In this document: positions 23,464-31,278 of the stretch, in pieces
Layout of the letters: every line of letters begins with the position of its first letter
How positions within the stretch are numbered: position 1 is the stretch's first letter
NCBI RefSeq assembly: GCF_004023625.1
Contig: NZ_RPDJ01000005.1
Coordinates: 1 to 64,000 of the forward strand
Direction of reading: 5' to 3'
DNA: 64,000 nt
DNA from: Streptomyces cavernae
GTDB taxonomy: Bacteria > Actinomycetota > Actinomycetes > Streptomycetales > Streptomycetaceae
The notes under the pieces: model-generated
The model's database searches: none
What the model was told of the DNA's origin: nothing
Seen by the model: only the letters and a program-made list of their open reading frames with translations
Program-made: the position numbers and the translations under genes

Positions 23464-24225
23464 ATGTCCACCACTGAGCAGCGTGTCGCCGTCGTCACCG
23501 GCGCCGCGCGCGGCATCGGCGCCGCGACCGCCGTACGACTGGCCGCCGAGGGCCGTGCCGTCGCGGTGATCGACCTCGACGAGGCCGTCTGCAAGGACAC
23601 CGTGGAGAAGATCACCGCCGCCGGCGGCAAGGCCGTGGCGATCGGGTGCGACGTCTCCGACGAGGCACAGGTCGAGGCCGCCGTCGCCCGTATCGCCGAG
23701 GAGCTGGGCGCGCCGACCATCCTGGTCAACAACGCGGGCGTGCTCCGCGACAACCTGCTGTTCAAGATGAGCGTGTCCGACTGGGACACGGTCATGAACG
23801 TGCATCTGCGCGGCGCCTTCCTGATGTCGAAGGCCTGTCAGAAGTACATGGTGGACGCCAAGTTCGGCCGGATCGTCAACCTGTCCTCGTCCTCCGCGCT
23901 CGGCAACCGCGGCCAGGTCAACTACTCCGCCGCGAAGGCCGGTCTGCAGGGCTTCACCAAGACCCTCGCCATCGAGCTGGGCAAGTTCGGCGTCACCGCC
24001 AACGCGGTCGCGCCCGGCTTCATCGTCACCGACATGACCGCCGCCACCGCGGCGAGGGTCGGTATGGGCTTCGAGGACTTCCAGGCTGCCGCCGCGACCC
24101 AGATCCCCGTGCAGCGCGTCGGCCACCCCGACGACATCGCCAACGCGATCGCCTTCTTCACGGGTGAGGCCGCCGGATTCGTCTCCGGTCAGGTGCTGTA
24201 CGTGGCCGGCGGACCGCTCAACTGA
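23464..24225 (+). CDS. SDR-family 3-oxoacyl-ACP reductase-like enzyme (FabG-like)
   Basis: A 253-residue classical short-chain dehydrogenase. NAD(P) binding is by TGAARGIGAATA, with DVSDE and NNAGVLRDNLLFKM. The catalytic Ser-Tyr-Lys are in NLSSSSALGNRGQVNYSAAK. FabG-like hallmarks include VRxNAVAPGFI (here TANAVAPGFIVTDMT). It probably reduces a beta-ketoacyl-CoA/ACP or oxidises a hydroxy-acyl substrate. It is the first gene of a two-gene operon and is followed 17 bp later by another SDR. The start is ATG 23464 with AGGAGA upstream. Confidence 0.93.
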   Translation: MSTTEQRVAVVTGAARGIGAATAVRLAAEGRAVAVIDLDEAVCKDTVEKITAAGGKAVAIGCDVSDEAQVEAAVARIAEELGAPTILVNNAGVLRDNLLFKMSVSDWDTVMNVHLRGAFLMSKACQKYMVDAKFGRIVNLSSSSALGNRGQVNYSAAKAGLQGFTKTLAIELGKFGVTANAVAPGFIVTDMTAATAARVGMGFEDFQAAAATQIPVQRVGHPDDIANAIAFFTGEAAGFVSGQVLYVAGGPLN

Positions 24226-24242
24226 GGCCGGGGAAAGAGCAC

Positions 24243-25010
24243 ATGACTTCAACGGAACTTCCCGAGTTGTCGGGCAGGGTCGCGCTCATCACGGGCGCCA
24301 GCCGCGGCATCGGTTACGGCGTCGCGGAGGCGCTCGTCGCGCGCGGCGACCGGGTGTGCATCACCGGGCGCAATGAGGACGCACTCAAGGAGGCCGTGGA
24401 GAAGCTCGGAGCCGACCGCGTCATCGGGGTGGCGGGCAAGGCGCACGACCAGGCCCACCAGGCCGCGGCCGTCGAGCGCACCATGGAGGCGTTCGGCCGC
24501 GTCGACTTCCTGGTCAACAACGCCGGCACCAACCCCGTGTTCGCGCCGATGGCCGAACTGGACCTCGAGGTCGTGCGCAAGGTCTACGAGACCAACGTCG
24601 TCTCGGCGCTCGGGTTCGCCCAGCAGACCTGGAAGGCCTGGCAGAAGGAGAACGGCGGCGCGATCGTGAACATCGCCTCCGTCGCCGGCATCTCCGCCTC
24701 GCCGTTCATCGGCGCCTACGGTATGAGCAAGGCCGCCATGGTCAACCTCACCCTCCAGCTCGCGCACGAGTTCGCGCCGGGCGTGCGGGTCAACGCGATC
24801 GCGCCCGCCGTGGTGAAGACCAAGTTCGCCTCGGCCCTGTACGAGGGCCGCGAGGCGGAGGCGGCCGCGGCGTACCCGCTGAAGCGACTCGGGATGCCGT
24901 CCGACATCGGCGGGACGGCGGCTTTCCTCACCTCGTCGCAGTCGGACTGGATCACCGGCCAGACGCTGGTGGTCGACGGCGGGATCTTCCTCAACGCCGG
25001 AGTCGGCTGA
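24243..25010 (+). CDS. SDR-family oxidoreductase (FabG-like, second of operon)
   Basis: A 255-residue short-chain dehydrogenase: Rossmann motif TGASRGIGYGVA, NNAGTNPVFAPM, the Ser in NIASVAGISASP, the YxxxK in AYGMSKAAM, and the C-terminal ITGQTLVVDGG. Sequence differs clearly from the upstream SDR, so the pair are not a recent duplication. Paired SDRs of this kind often act on short-chain acyl or alcohol substrates; the reaction is not determinable. GGGGAAAG lies before ATG 24243. Downstream is a long repeat-rich gap. Confidence 0.93.
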   Translation: MTSTELPELSGRVALITGASRGIGYGVAEALVARGDRVCITGRNEDALKEAVEKLGADRVIGVAGKAHDQAHQAAAVERTMEAFGRVDFLVNNAGTNPVFAPMAELDLEVVRKVYETNVVSALGFAQQTWKAWQKENGGAIVNIASVAGISASPFIGAYGMSKAAMVNLTLQLAHEFAPGVRVNAIAPAVVKTKFASALYEGREAEAAAAYPLKRLGMPSDIGGTAAFLTSSQSDWITGQTLVVDGGIFLNAGVG

Positions 25011-25790
25011 GCTGCGGGCGGGGCCGCGGGCCGGGGTCTCTCCGGGTCGCGGTCCGCCCCCCGCCGGGTCGCGACCAGGGTCGCGGGCCGGACCACCGGC
25101 CGGGGCGCTCGGACGGGCCGTCGGTTGGGACGACACCGGCCCAGGCCCGATCGCAGGCCGGAACGCCCGCCCAGTCCGGATCGCGGGCCGGGCGCCGGCT
25201 TGGACGGGTGTCGGTCGGGACAGCGCCGAGACTGTGCCGCAGGCCTGGACGGGGCGGCGGTCGCGGCCCGGATCGCAGGCCGGACCGCGGGCTGGGGCGC
25301 CGGCCCGGACGAGCCGTCGGTCGGACACCGGCCCGGACGGGTCGCCGACCGGGGCGGGTTCCGTTGCGGCTGGTCTGGGCGGACCTGTTGCGGCTGGTCG
25401 GGAGGGGTGCCGTTGGCCGGCGGTCGGGGTGGGCGTCGTTGCCGCGACCGAGGCGGAGATGCTGTTGTGACGGGGCCTGGCCCGGGCCCGGCCCGTGACG
25501 TTGCCGTCGGCCGGGACAGGTGATTGTTGTGGCTGGGCCGGGGCGGGCGCCTTGCCGTCGGCCGGGACAGGGCAGGTGGCGTTGTGGCGGGGACCGGTGT
25601 CGTCGCCGCCGGCGGAGGCGGGCGCTGTTGCGGCTGACCCGGACCGGTGCTGTCGCCGATGGCCGGCCGGGTGCCGTTGCCGTCGGCCCGGTGGGTGTCG
25701 TTGCTGCTGGCCCGGTGGGCTTCGGGGCGGCTGTCGGGTGGGGTCTCCGTGAAATTACCGCGCGCGGGACCGTCGGGTTCGTCGTGTGAT
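25011..25790. repeat. Large GC-rich degenerate repeat tract after the SDR operon
   Basis: Almost 800 bp without a credible gene. The first half repeats variants of GGTCGCGGGCCGGACC and GGACGGGTCGCCGACC; the second half repeats TTGCCGTCGGCCGGGACAGG and GGTGCCGTTGCCGTCGGCCC. The open frames here only translate the repeats. From 25791 to 25980 lies the upstream region of the lipoprotein gene, in which no consensus promoter was found. Confidence 0.75.
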
Positions 25791-25980
25791 ATGCCTTACA
25801 CGGCGGGCCTGCGGTGGACAGCTGAATCGCGTGCGTACCTCCAGAGCGCCATCCGTCGCGCGGGTCCGCAGGTCACGTATGCGTCTGTCAAATGCCCTGC
25901 TGGAACACCAGGCCGTTCCGGTCGGGCCCTGCGGTATCGTCTGCCGATCCTTGGAAAAGGGCAGATCGAGGAGTGTGCGC

Positions 25981-27555
25981 GTGTTCCACCGATATCTGCG
26001 TCATGTGGCGGCGATCGCCGCCATATCGCTGGTCGCAGGGTGTGACCTGGCGTCGTCCGGCGCCTCCGGCAGCGACGGACCGGTCGTCGTAGGTACGACG
26101 AGCGCCCCGAGCACGCTCGATCCGGCCGCTTCCTGGGACGGTTCGTGGGAACTGTTCCGGAATATTTACCAAACACTCCTCAGCTACCCGTACGGCTCCT
26201 CCGAGCCGCAGCCCGACGCCGCCGAGTCGTGCCGGTTCACCGACGGGTCGAGCACCGCGTACAGCTGCACGCTGAAGGAGGGTCTGAAGTTCTCCGACGG
26301 CACCAAGCTCGACGCGAACGCCGTGAAGCACTCCATCGACCGCATCCGGGACATCAACGTCGACGGTGGCCCCGCCGGACTCCTCGGCAGCCTCGACCGC
26401 GTCGAGACCAAGGGTGACCGCGAGGTCGTCTTCCGTCTCAACCAGCCCGACGCCACCTTCCCGTTCGTGCTGGCCACCCCCGCGATGTCGATCGTGGACC
26501 CGGAGGAATACCCGGCGAAGTCGCTGCGCGAGGACGGCCGGGTGACCGGGTCCGGACCGTACACGCTGCAGTCCTACGAAGAGGGCAAGCAGGCGCAGCT
26601 CGCGAGGAATCCCAATTACAAGGGTGTCGCGGACCGCCACAACAGCGAGGTCACGATCCGCTACTTCCAGGACTCCGCGTTGATGGTGAAGGCACTGCGG
26701 GACAAGGAGCTCGACATCGCCTTCCGCGGGCTGGCGGCCTCCGACATCATCGCGCTGGAGAAGGGCTCCAACGACGACGGTCTGCAGCTCATCGAGGACT
26801 CCGGCATCGAGATCAGCTACCTCGTGTTCAACCCGGACGACCCGTGGACCAGCAAGCCCGCGGTCCGCAAGGCCATCGCCCAGGTCATCGACCGCCCGCG
26901 CATCGCCCACGATGTCTACCAGGGCACCGTCGACCCGCTGTACTCCATGGTCCCCGCGGGGCTCGCCGGACACACCACCGGCTTCTTCGACGACTACGGA
27001 AAGCCCAGCGACTCCAAGGCCAAGAAGATCCTCACCGACGCCGGCATCACCGAGCGCGTCCCACTCACCCTCTGGTACACCACCGACCGCTACGGCTCCT
27101 CGACCGCGGTGGAGTTCAAGGAGCTCAAGCGCCAGCTCGAGGCTTCGGGCCTGTTCAACGTCACCATCAAGGGCGAGCCCTGGAAGACCTACGTGGACGG
27201 CTACCGGAAGGGCGAGTACCAGGTCTTCGGACGTGGCTGGTTCCCCGACTTCCCGGACCCCGACAACTTCATCGCGCCCTTCGTGGGTGAGAAGAACGCG
27301 CTCGGCACGCCCTACCCGGCCTCCGAGATCACCAAGGTGCTGCTGCCCGAGTCGCGTCGCGAGAGCGACCGCGGTGCCGTGGTGAGGCAGTTCGAGGAGG
27401 CGCAGGACATCCTCGTCGACGACGCGCGGCTGCTGCCGCTGTGGCAGGGCCGGCAGTACATCGCCGCCAGTGACGAGATCGCGGGCGCCGAGCGGGCCCT
27501 GGACCCGTCGACGATCATGATGGTGTGGGAGCTTTACCGCAAGGAGAGCTGGTAA
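25981..27555 (+). CDS. ABC transporter solute-binding lipoprotein, family 5 (peptide/nickel type)
   Basis: A precursor of about 524 residues. The signal ends in a lipobox SLVAGC, so it should be anchored to the outer face of the membrane. The SBP_bac_5 domain shows VVVGTTSAPSTLDPAASWDG, LLSYPYGSSEPQPDAAESC, LKEGLKFSDGTKLDANAVKH and YQVFGRGWFPDFPDPDNFI. It probably captures oligopeptides or similar solutes. GTG 25981 is chosen because GAGGAG lies seven bases upstream; GTG 25975 is closer and less likely. No permease or ATPase gene is adjacent, so it is an orphan binding protein or shares a distant transporter. Confidence 0.93.
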   Translation: MFHRYLRHVAAIAAISLVAGCDLASSGASGSDGPVVVGTTSAPSTLDPAASWDGSWELFRNIYQTLLSYPYGSSEPQPDAAESCRFTDGSSTAYSCTLKEGLKFSDGTKLDANAVKHSIDRIRDINVDGGPAGLLGSLDRVETKGDREVVFRLNQPDATFPFVLATPAMSIVDPEEYPAKSLREDGRVTGSGPYTLQSYEEGKQAQLARNPNYKGVADRHNSEVTIRYFQDSALMVKALRDKELDIAFRGLAASDIIALEKGSNDDGLQLIEDSGIEISYLVFNPDDPWTSKPAVRKAIAQVIDRPRIAHDVYQGTVDPLYSMVPAGLAGHTTGFFDDYGKPSDSKAKKILTDAGITERVPLTLWYTTDRYGSSTAVEFKELKRQLEASGLFNVTIKGEPWKTYVDGYRKGEYQVFGRGWFPDFPDPDNFIAPFVGEKNALGTPYPASEITKVLLPESRRESDRGAVVRQFEEAQDILVDDARLLPLWQGRQYIAASDEIAGAERALDPSTIMMVWELYRKESW

Positions 27556-27691
27556 GCGGTCCTTTCCGCCGGGGAGGCGGGTCATTTCCGGGGCTGGGGC
27601 CGATTGTCAGTGGCCGACGGTAGGTTCTGTGGCCGGAAGTGACCGTGTGTTTCGCGGTCGCTGAAGTGACCGCACACCGGAGGAAGTTGAC

Positions 27692-28375
27692 GTGACCGAC
27701 ACCGCCATGCTGCCCGAGTCCTGGCGCGGCGTCCTGGGCGAGGAGCTGCAGAAGCCCTACTTCAAGGAGCTCACCGACTTCGTGGAGGAGGAGCGCGCGA
27801 AAGGTCCCGTCTACCCGCCGCGCGAGGAGGTCTTCGCCGCCCTCGACGCGACGCCGTACGAGCGGGTGAAGGTGCTCATCCTCGGCCAGGACCCGTACCA
27901 CGGGGAGGGGCAGGGGCACGGTCTGTGCTTCTCGGTGCGTCCCGGTGTGAAGACGCCGCCCTCGCTGCGGAACATCTACAAGGAGATGAAGGAGGAGCTG
28001 GGCACGCCGATCCCGGACAACGGCTATCTGATGCCGTGGGCCGAGCAGGGCGTGCTGCTGCTCAACGCGGTGCTCACCGTCCGCGGTGGCGAGGCCAACT
28101 CGCACAAGGGCCGGGGCTGGGAGAAGTTCACGGACGCGGTGATCCGGGCGGTTGCGGGCCGGCCCGATCCGGCGGTGTTCGTCCTGTGGGGGAACTACGC
28201 CCAGAAGAAACTGCCGCTGATCGACGAGACACGGCACGTCGTGGTGAAGGGGGCGCACCCCTCGCCGCTGTCCGCGAAGAAGTTCTTCGGCTCGCGGCCG
28301 TTCACACAGATCAACGAGGCTGTGGCCCGGCAGGGGCACGAGGCCATCGACTGGCGGATTCCCGACCTTGGATGA
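27692..28375 (+). CDS. ung: Uracil-DNA glycosylase
   Basis: A 227-residue family 1 UDG that removes uracil from DNA at the first step of base excision repair. The water-activating motif GQDPYHGEGQGHGL (Asp67) and the leucine intercalation loop HPSPLSAKKFFGSRPF are intact, as are PPSLRNIYKEM and LLLNAVLTVR. Length is normal. GTG 27692 has GGAGG 7-8 bases upstream (CGGAGGAAGTTGACGTG). It stands alone. Confidence 0.97.
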   Translation: MTDTAMLPESWRGVLGEELQKPYFKELTDFVEEERAKGPVYPPREEVFAALDATPYERVKVLILGQDPYHGEGQGHGLCFSVRPGVKTPPSLRNIYKEMKEELGTPIPDNGYLMPWAEQGVLLLNAVLTVRGGEANSHKGRGWEKFTDAVIRAVAGRPDPAVFVLWGNYAQKKLPLIDETRHVVVKGAHPSPLSAKKFFGSRPFTQINEAVARQGHEAIDWRIPDLG

Positions 28376-28383
28376 GGGCGTTC

Positions 28384-28432
28384 CGCTCGAGGGCGGACGC
28401 GGCGGACGCGGCGGACGCGGCGGACGCGGTGT
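28384..28432. repeat. Tandem GGCGGACGC minisatellite after ung
   Basis: About five tandem copies of the 9-bp unit GGCGGACGC follow the ung stop. The rest of the gap to 28656 is GC-rich without a gene; GGGAGG near 28645-28650 is the ribosome site of the next gene. Confidence 0.7.
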
Positions 28433-28656
28433 GGGGGTGCCCGGCGGGTCTTTGATCCGGTTGGCCCCCGGACCTTGATTCGGCAGGGACCCCTCACTCG
28501 GGAGGAGCCCTGGCCTGGGGGAGGGGCCTGGGCCCAGGGGGGCCGTGGCTCTCGGGGGGCGTCGGCCGGGCGAGCCCGCTCGGTGGTGTGGACGGTTCGG
28601 ACGGTGGTGCCTGAGGGGGATTGTCGGTGGGTGCCGTTAGCGTCGGGAGGGACCCG

Positions 28657-29193
28657 GTGACGACGGCGGAGGGTGCGGTGACTGAGCGGCAGGAGCACAC
28701 GGCGGGGGACGTCGTGATGACGCGGATCGGGCAGGCCGCCATGTTGCACCACGGCGGTGACCGGGAAGAGGCGCAACGGCGTTTCCTCGAGCTGTGGGGG
28801 GAGATCGGGGAGGACGGGGACGTGCTGCACCGCTGCACGCTCGCCCACTACATGGCGGACACCCAGGACGACCCGGAGACCGAACTGGCGTGGGACCTGA
28901 GGGCGTTGTCGGCGGCTCACGAGCTGACCGTCGACCGAGTGGGGGAGCACCACGCGTCGCTCGCGGTGCGGGCGTTCTATCCGTCCCTTCATCTGAGTCT
29001 CGCCGCCGACTATGTGAAGCTCGACCGTCCCGAGGCGGCCCGCAGCCATCTGCGCGAAGCGCGCGGCGCGGCGGTCCACCTCGTGGACGACGAGTACGGG
29101 GACGGCATCCGGGCGGCCATCGGGCGACTGGAGCTGCAGCTGGGGGAGAGCTCGGAAGGAGACAGGCTGGGGCCGCCCCGGCAGGGCGAGTAG
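28657..29193 (+). CDS. TPR-like hypothetical protein
   Basis: A protein of 178 residues that is almost entirely helical: IGQAAMLHHGGDREEAQRRF, LHRCTLAHYMADTQDDPETE and LHLSLAADYVKLDRPEAARS look like tetratricopeptide-type pairs. It contains no catalytic motif. Similar proteins of unknown function are widespread in Streptomyces. GTG 28657 is preferred, because GGGAGG is about seven bases upstream; a TTG at 28621 would give a low-complexity lead. Downstream lies a repeat tract. Confidence 0.8.
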   Translation: MTTAEGAVTERQEHTAGDVVMTRIGQAAMLHHGGDREEAQRRFLELWGEIGEDGDVLHRCTLAHYMADTQDDPETELAWDLRALSAAHELTVDRVGEHHASLAVRAFYPSLHLSLAADYVKLDRPEAARSHLREARGAAVHLVDDEYGDGIRAAIGRLELQLGESSEGDRLGPPRQGE

Positions 29194-29199
29194 GGGGCG

Positions 29200-29478
29200 C
29201 CCCGGCGCGGAACGGTCCCGCGCGTTGGCGTGGGAGGGTCCCGCGCGTTGGTGTGGGAGGGTCCCGCGCGTTGGCGCGGAACGGTCCCGCGCGTTGGCCC
29301 CTTCCGGTCAAGGCCCGCCGGTCGAAGCTCGTGTCAAAACCGGCCGGTCAAAGCTCGCGTCGACGCCCGCCGGTTGAGGCCCGCGGGTGAGCCAGCGCCC
29401 GCGGGTCCATCAACGTCCCCCGGTCAACGTCCCCGGTCAACGTCCCCCGGTCAACTCACGTCCGGTCATCGCCCGTCC
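29200..29478. repeat. Tandem GGTCCCGCGCGTTGG minisatellite and relatives
   Basis: Four copies of a unit of about 23-24 bp (GGTCCCGCGCGTTGG plus a CGTGGGAG or CGCGGAAC filler) span about 29212-29300. They are followed by variants of GCCCGCCGGTTGAGG and by CCCCGGTCAACGTC repeats to 29478. No gene is visible. Confidence 0.8.
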
Positions 29479-29480
29479 GG

Positions 29481-29930
29481 TCAACCCCCGTACATGCGCC
29501 TGCAGATGACCGCCTCCGGGCTGTCCGGAGCCCAGCCGCCGTACATTTCGCCCAGTGCGCAGACGCCCAGAGTGTCCGGCGCCGACGGCACGGCCGTACG
29601 GGGTTCGGCGCGACGGGGCATCGAGCGGGGTTCGGGGGGATGAGGAGCGCGACGGGGTGCGGCGGGCGGGGGCGGTGGTGCGGGCGCCGGGCGGTGGGAC
29701 ACGGCGGGTGTCGGTGCGGGAGGCTCCGGCGGTGGGCCGACGCGTCCCAGTGCCTCACGGGCCGGTCCCGGCATCACCAGTCCGGAGCGGCCGGCAGGGC
29801 TCTCCTTCGGCGGATGGAAGGAGGCGGACGGCGCGGCGGGGGCGAGCGGGCGCTCGACCGTCACACAGCCGGAGACGGTCGAGACGGCCACGGTGACCAG
29901 GATCGTTGCGGTGGTGGTCGTTCGGTGCAC
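29481..29930 (-). CDS. Proline-rich secreted lipoprotein, unknown function
   Basis: A 149-residue precursor. The signal (TATILVTVAVSTVSGC) ends in a VSGC lipobox. The middle is Pro/Ala/Arg-rich and probably unfolded, containing PPPEPPAPTPAVSHRPAPAP. The end is compact: VCALGEMYGGWAPDSPEAVI then CRRMYGG, with two cysteines that could form a disulfide. I do not recognise a family. ATG 29930 has no strong ribosome site. The proline tract could span the cell wall so that the C-terminal piece is exposed, which is inference. Confidence 0.72.
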   Translation of the reverse strand: MHRTTTTATILVTVAVSTVSGCVTVERPLAPAAPSASFHPPKESPAGRSGLVMPGPAREALGRVGPPPEPPAPTPAVSHRPAPAPPPPPAAPRRAPHPPEPRSMPRRAEPRTAVPSAPDTLGVCALGEMYGGWAPDSPEAVICRRMYGG

Positions 29931-30045
29931 CCGGGCAACTCTGCTGCCTCAGGCCCCCTTTGGGGAGCGGACGGGCGGGGGGATGCCTCGCACGGGTGAC
30001 ACGGGACGGTCGAAGCTGACCTCGCGGCCGGCAACCCCAGGAGTC

Positions 30046-30555
30046 TCAGGTGCCCGTCGCCCCGTCGATCCGCTCCCTCACCAGATCGGCGTGCCCGTTG
30101 TGCCGCGCGTACTCCTGGATCATGTGGACGTAGATCCAGCGCAGCCTGTAGACCCGGCCCTGCGAGTCCTTTCCCGTGGTGAGGTCGTCCAGCCCGTAAC
30201 GGCCCGTGGTTCGGCGGGCCGCCTCGATCTCCCGCTGCCAGGTTGTGTACGCCTCCGCCCAGGTGTCGTCCGGGGTGGGGTGGAACTCACCGTCCCGGTC
30301 GGCGTCGCTGTAGTAGAGCGGCGGCAGCGTTTCGCCCGCGAGGATCTTGCGGAACCAGACCCGTTCCATCTCGGCCATGTGCCGCACCAGCCCGAGCAGG
30401 GACAGTTCGGAAGGTTCCACGGCCGCGGTCCTGAGCCGCGGGTCGTCCAGGCCGGCGCACTTCGCCGCGAGGGTCTGCCGGTGGAAGTCCAGCCAGCCCT
30501 CGAGCAGGGGCCGTTCGTCGCCGGTGGGCGATGGGATACCGCGCTCCCTCGTCAT
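30046..30555 (-). CDS. DinB-fold (DUF664) protein
   Basis: About 169 residues with the four-helix DinB/DUF664 fold. Key blocks are RPLLEGWLDFHRQTLAAKCA, SLLGLVRHMAEMERVWFRKI, and IYVHMIQEYARHNGHADLVR. The spaced His residues are the usual metal ligands of mycothiol or bacillithiol-dependent transferases. The reaction is unknown. ATG 30555 opens at TRERGIPSPTGDERPLLEGW; the upstream in-frame ATG 30588 is less likely. The stop of a TetR gene precedes it on the same strand, separated by 42 bp. Confidence 0.87.
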   Translation of the reverse strand: MTRERGIPSPTGDERPLLEGWLDFHRQTLAAKCAGLDDPRLRTAAVEPSELSLLGLVRHMAEMERVWFRKILAGETLPPLYYSDADRDGEFHPTPDDTWAEAYTTWQREIEAARRTTGRYGLDDLTTGKDSQGRVYRLRWIYVHMIQEYARHNGHADLVRERIDGATGT

Positions 30556-30597
30556 GCCCCGATCCTTCCCGCCGGGCCCGGCACGCACCAGCGGATT

Positions 30598-31188
30598 TCA
30601 CCCGCCCAGCATCCCCCCGAGCAGTTCGCGCAGTCCCGCGCGCACCTCCTCCAGGCTCGGCACGGAGGTGTGGAAGGAGCCCGCGACGCACGAGTACATC
30701 AGCCCGTCCGTCCACGCCACCAGCGACAGCACGTGCCGCGCCGGGTCGGGTGAGCCGGCGGCCCTGAGCAGCGTGGTCAGTGGGTCCCGGAAGCGCCGGC
30801 CGGTCGTGTCGAAGAACGTCCGCAGTTCCGGCCGCCGCGTCGCCTCCAGAGACAGTTCATAGCGGGCGAGGAGCAGGTCACGGTTGCCGGTCAGTGAGCG
30901 GTGCACGGCCAGGGCCAGCCCGGCGGCGAGCGCGTCGGGCCCGCCGCGCGGGTCCGGCATCTCCGCCACGTCGAGCACCTGCGCCTCGCGCTCCGCCAGC
31001 CGGCGCACCGCGGCCTCCAGCAGCGCGAGCCGGGTCCGTGCGTGGTTGGACGTGGACCCCTGCGGCAACCCGGCCGCCTCGTCGACCGCGCGGTGCGTCA
31101 GGCCGCGCATACCGCGTTCGGCGAGCAGGGCGAGCGCGGTGTCGGCGATGAGCTCGGCGCGGGTCCGGGGGGCGGGACTTTCGGTCAT
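30598..31188 (-). CDS. TetR-family repressor (divergent from FAD monooxygenase)
   Basis: A 196-residue regulator. The N-terminal HTH is RAELIADTALALLAERGMRG, LTHRAVDEAAGLPQGSTSNH, with an all-helical C-terminal domain for ligand binding. It is divergent from the monooxygenase at 31279 and two palindromic operators lie between. It most likely represses itself and the monooxygenase until a substrate or product binds. ATG 31188 begins MTESPAPRTR; no strong ribosome site. Confidence 0.92.
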   Translation of the reverse strand: MTESPAPRTRAELIADTALALLAERGMRGLTHRAVDEAAGLPQGSTSNHARTRLALLEAAVRRLAEREAQVLDVAEMPDPRGGPDALAAGLALAVHRSLTGNRDLLLARYELSLEATRRPELRTFFDTTGRRFRDPLTTLLRAAGSPDPARHVLSLVAWTDGLMYSCVAGSFHTSVPSLEEVRAGLRELLGGMLGG

Positions 31189-31210
31189 GGGCTCCAACCT
31201 ACCGCTGTCA

Positions 31211-31253
31211 CTACATCTGTAGTATCGTCGGAAAAGGGTTACTACAGGTGTAG
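31211..31253. promoter_or_regulatory. Twin TetR operators
   Basis: CTACATCTGTAG (31211-31222) and CTACAGGTGTAG (31242-31253) are perfect inverted repeats (CTACA-nn-TGTAG) with centres 31 bp apart. They occupy the gap between the divergent TetR and monooxygenase genes. Confidence 0.8.
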
Positions 31254-31278
31254 TGCGAGCGGGCGACCAGGAGGAGTC

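Noticed and set aside
23464..25010. SDR pair as part of a polyketide or fatty acid biosynthetic cluster
   Set aside because: No ketosynthase, acyl carrier protein or acyltransferase gene is nearby.
25125..25789. Several frames of 80-130 codons after the SDR operon
   Set aside because: Repeat-derived Arg/Gly/Pro sequence with low third-position bias and no ribosome site.
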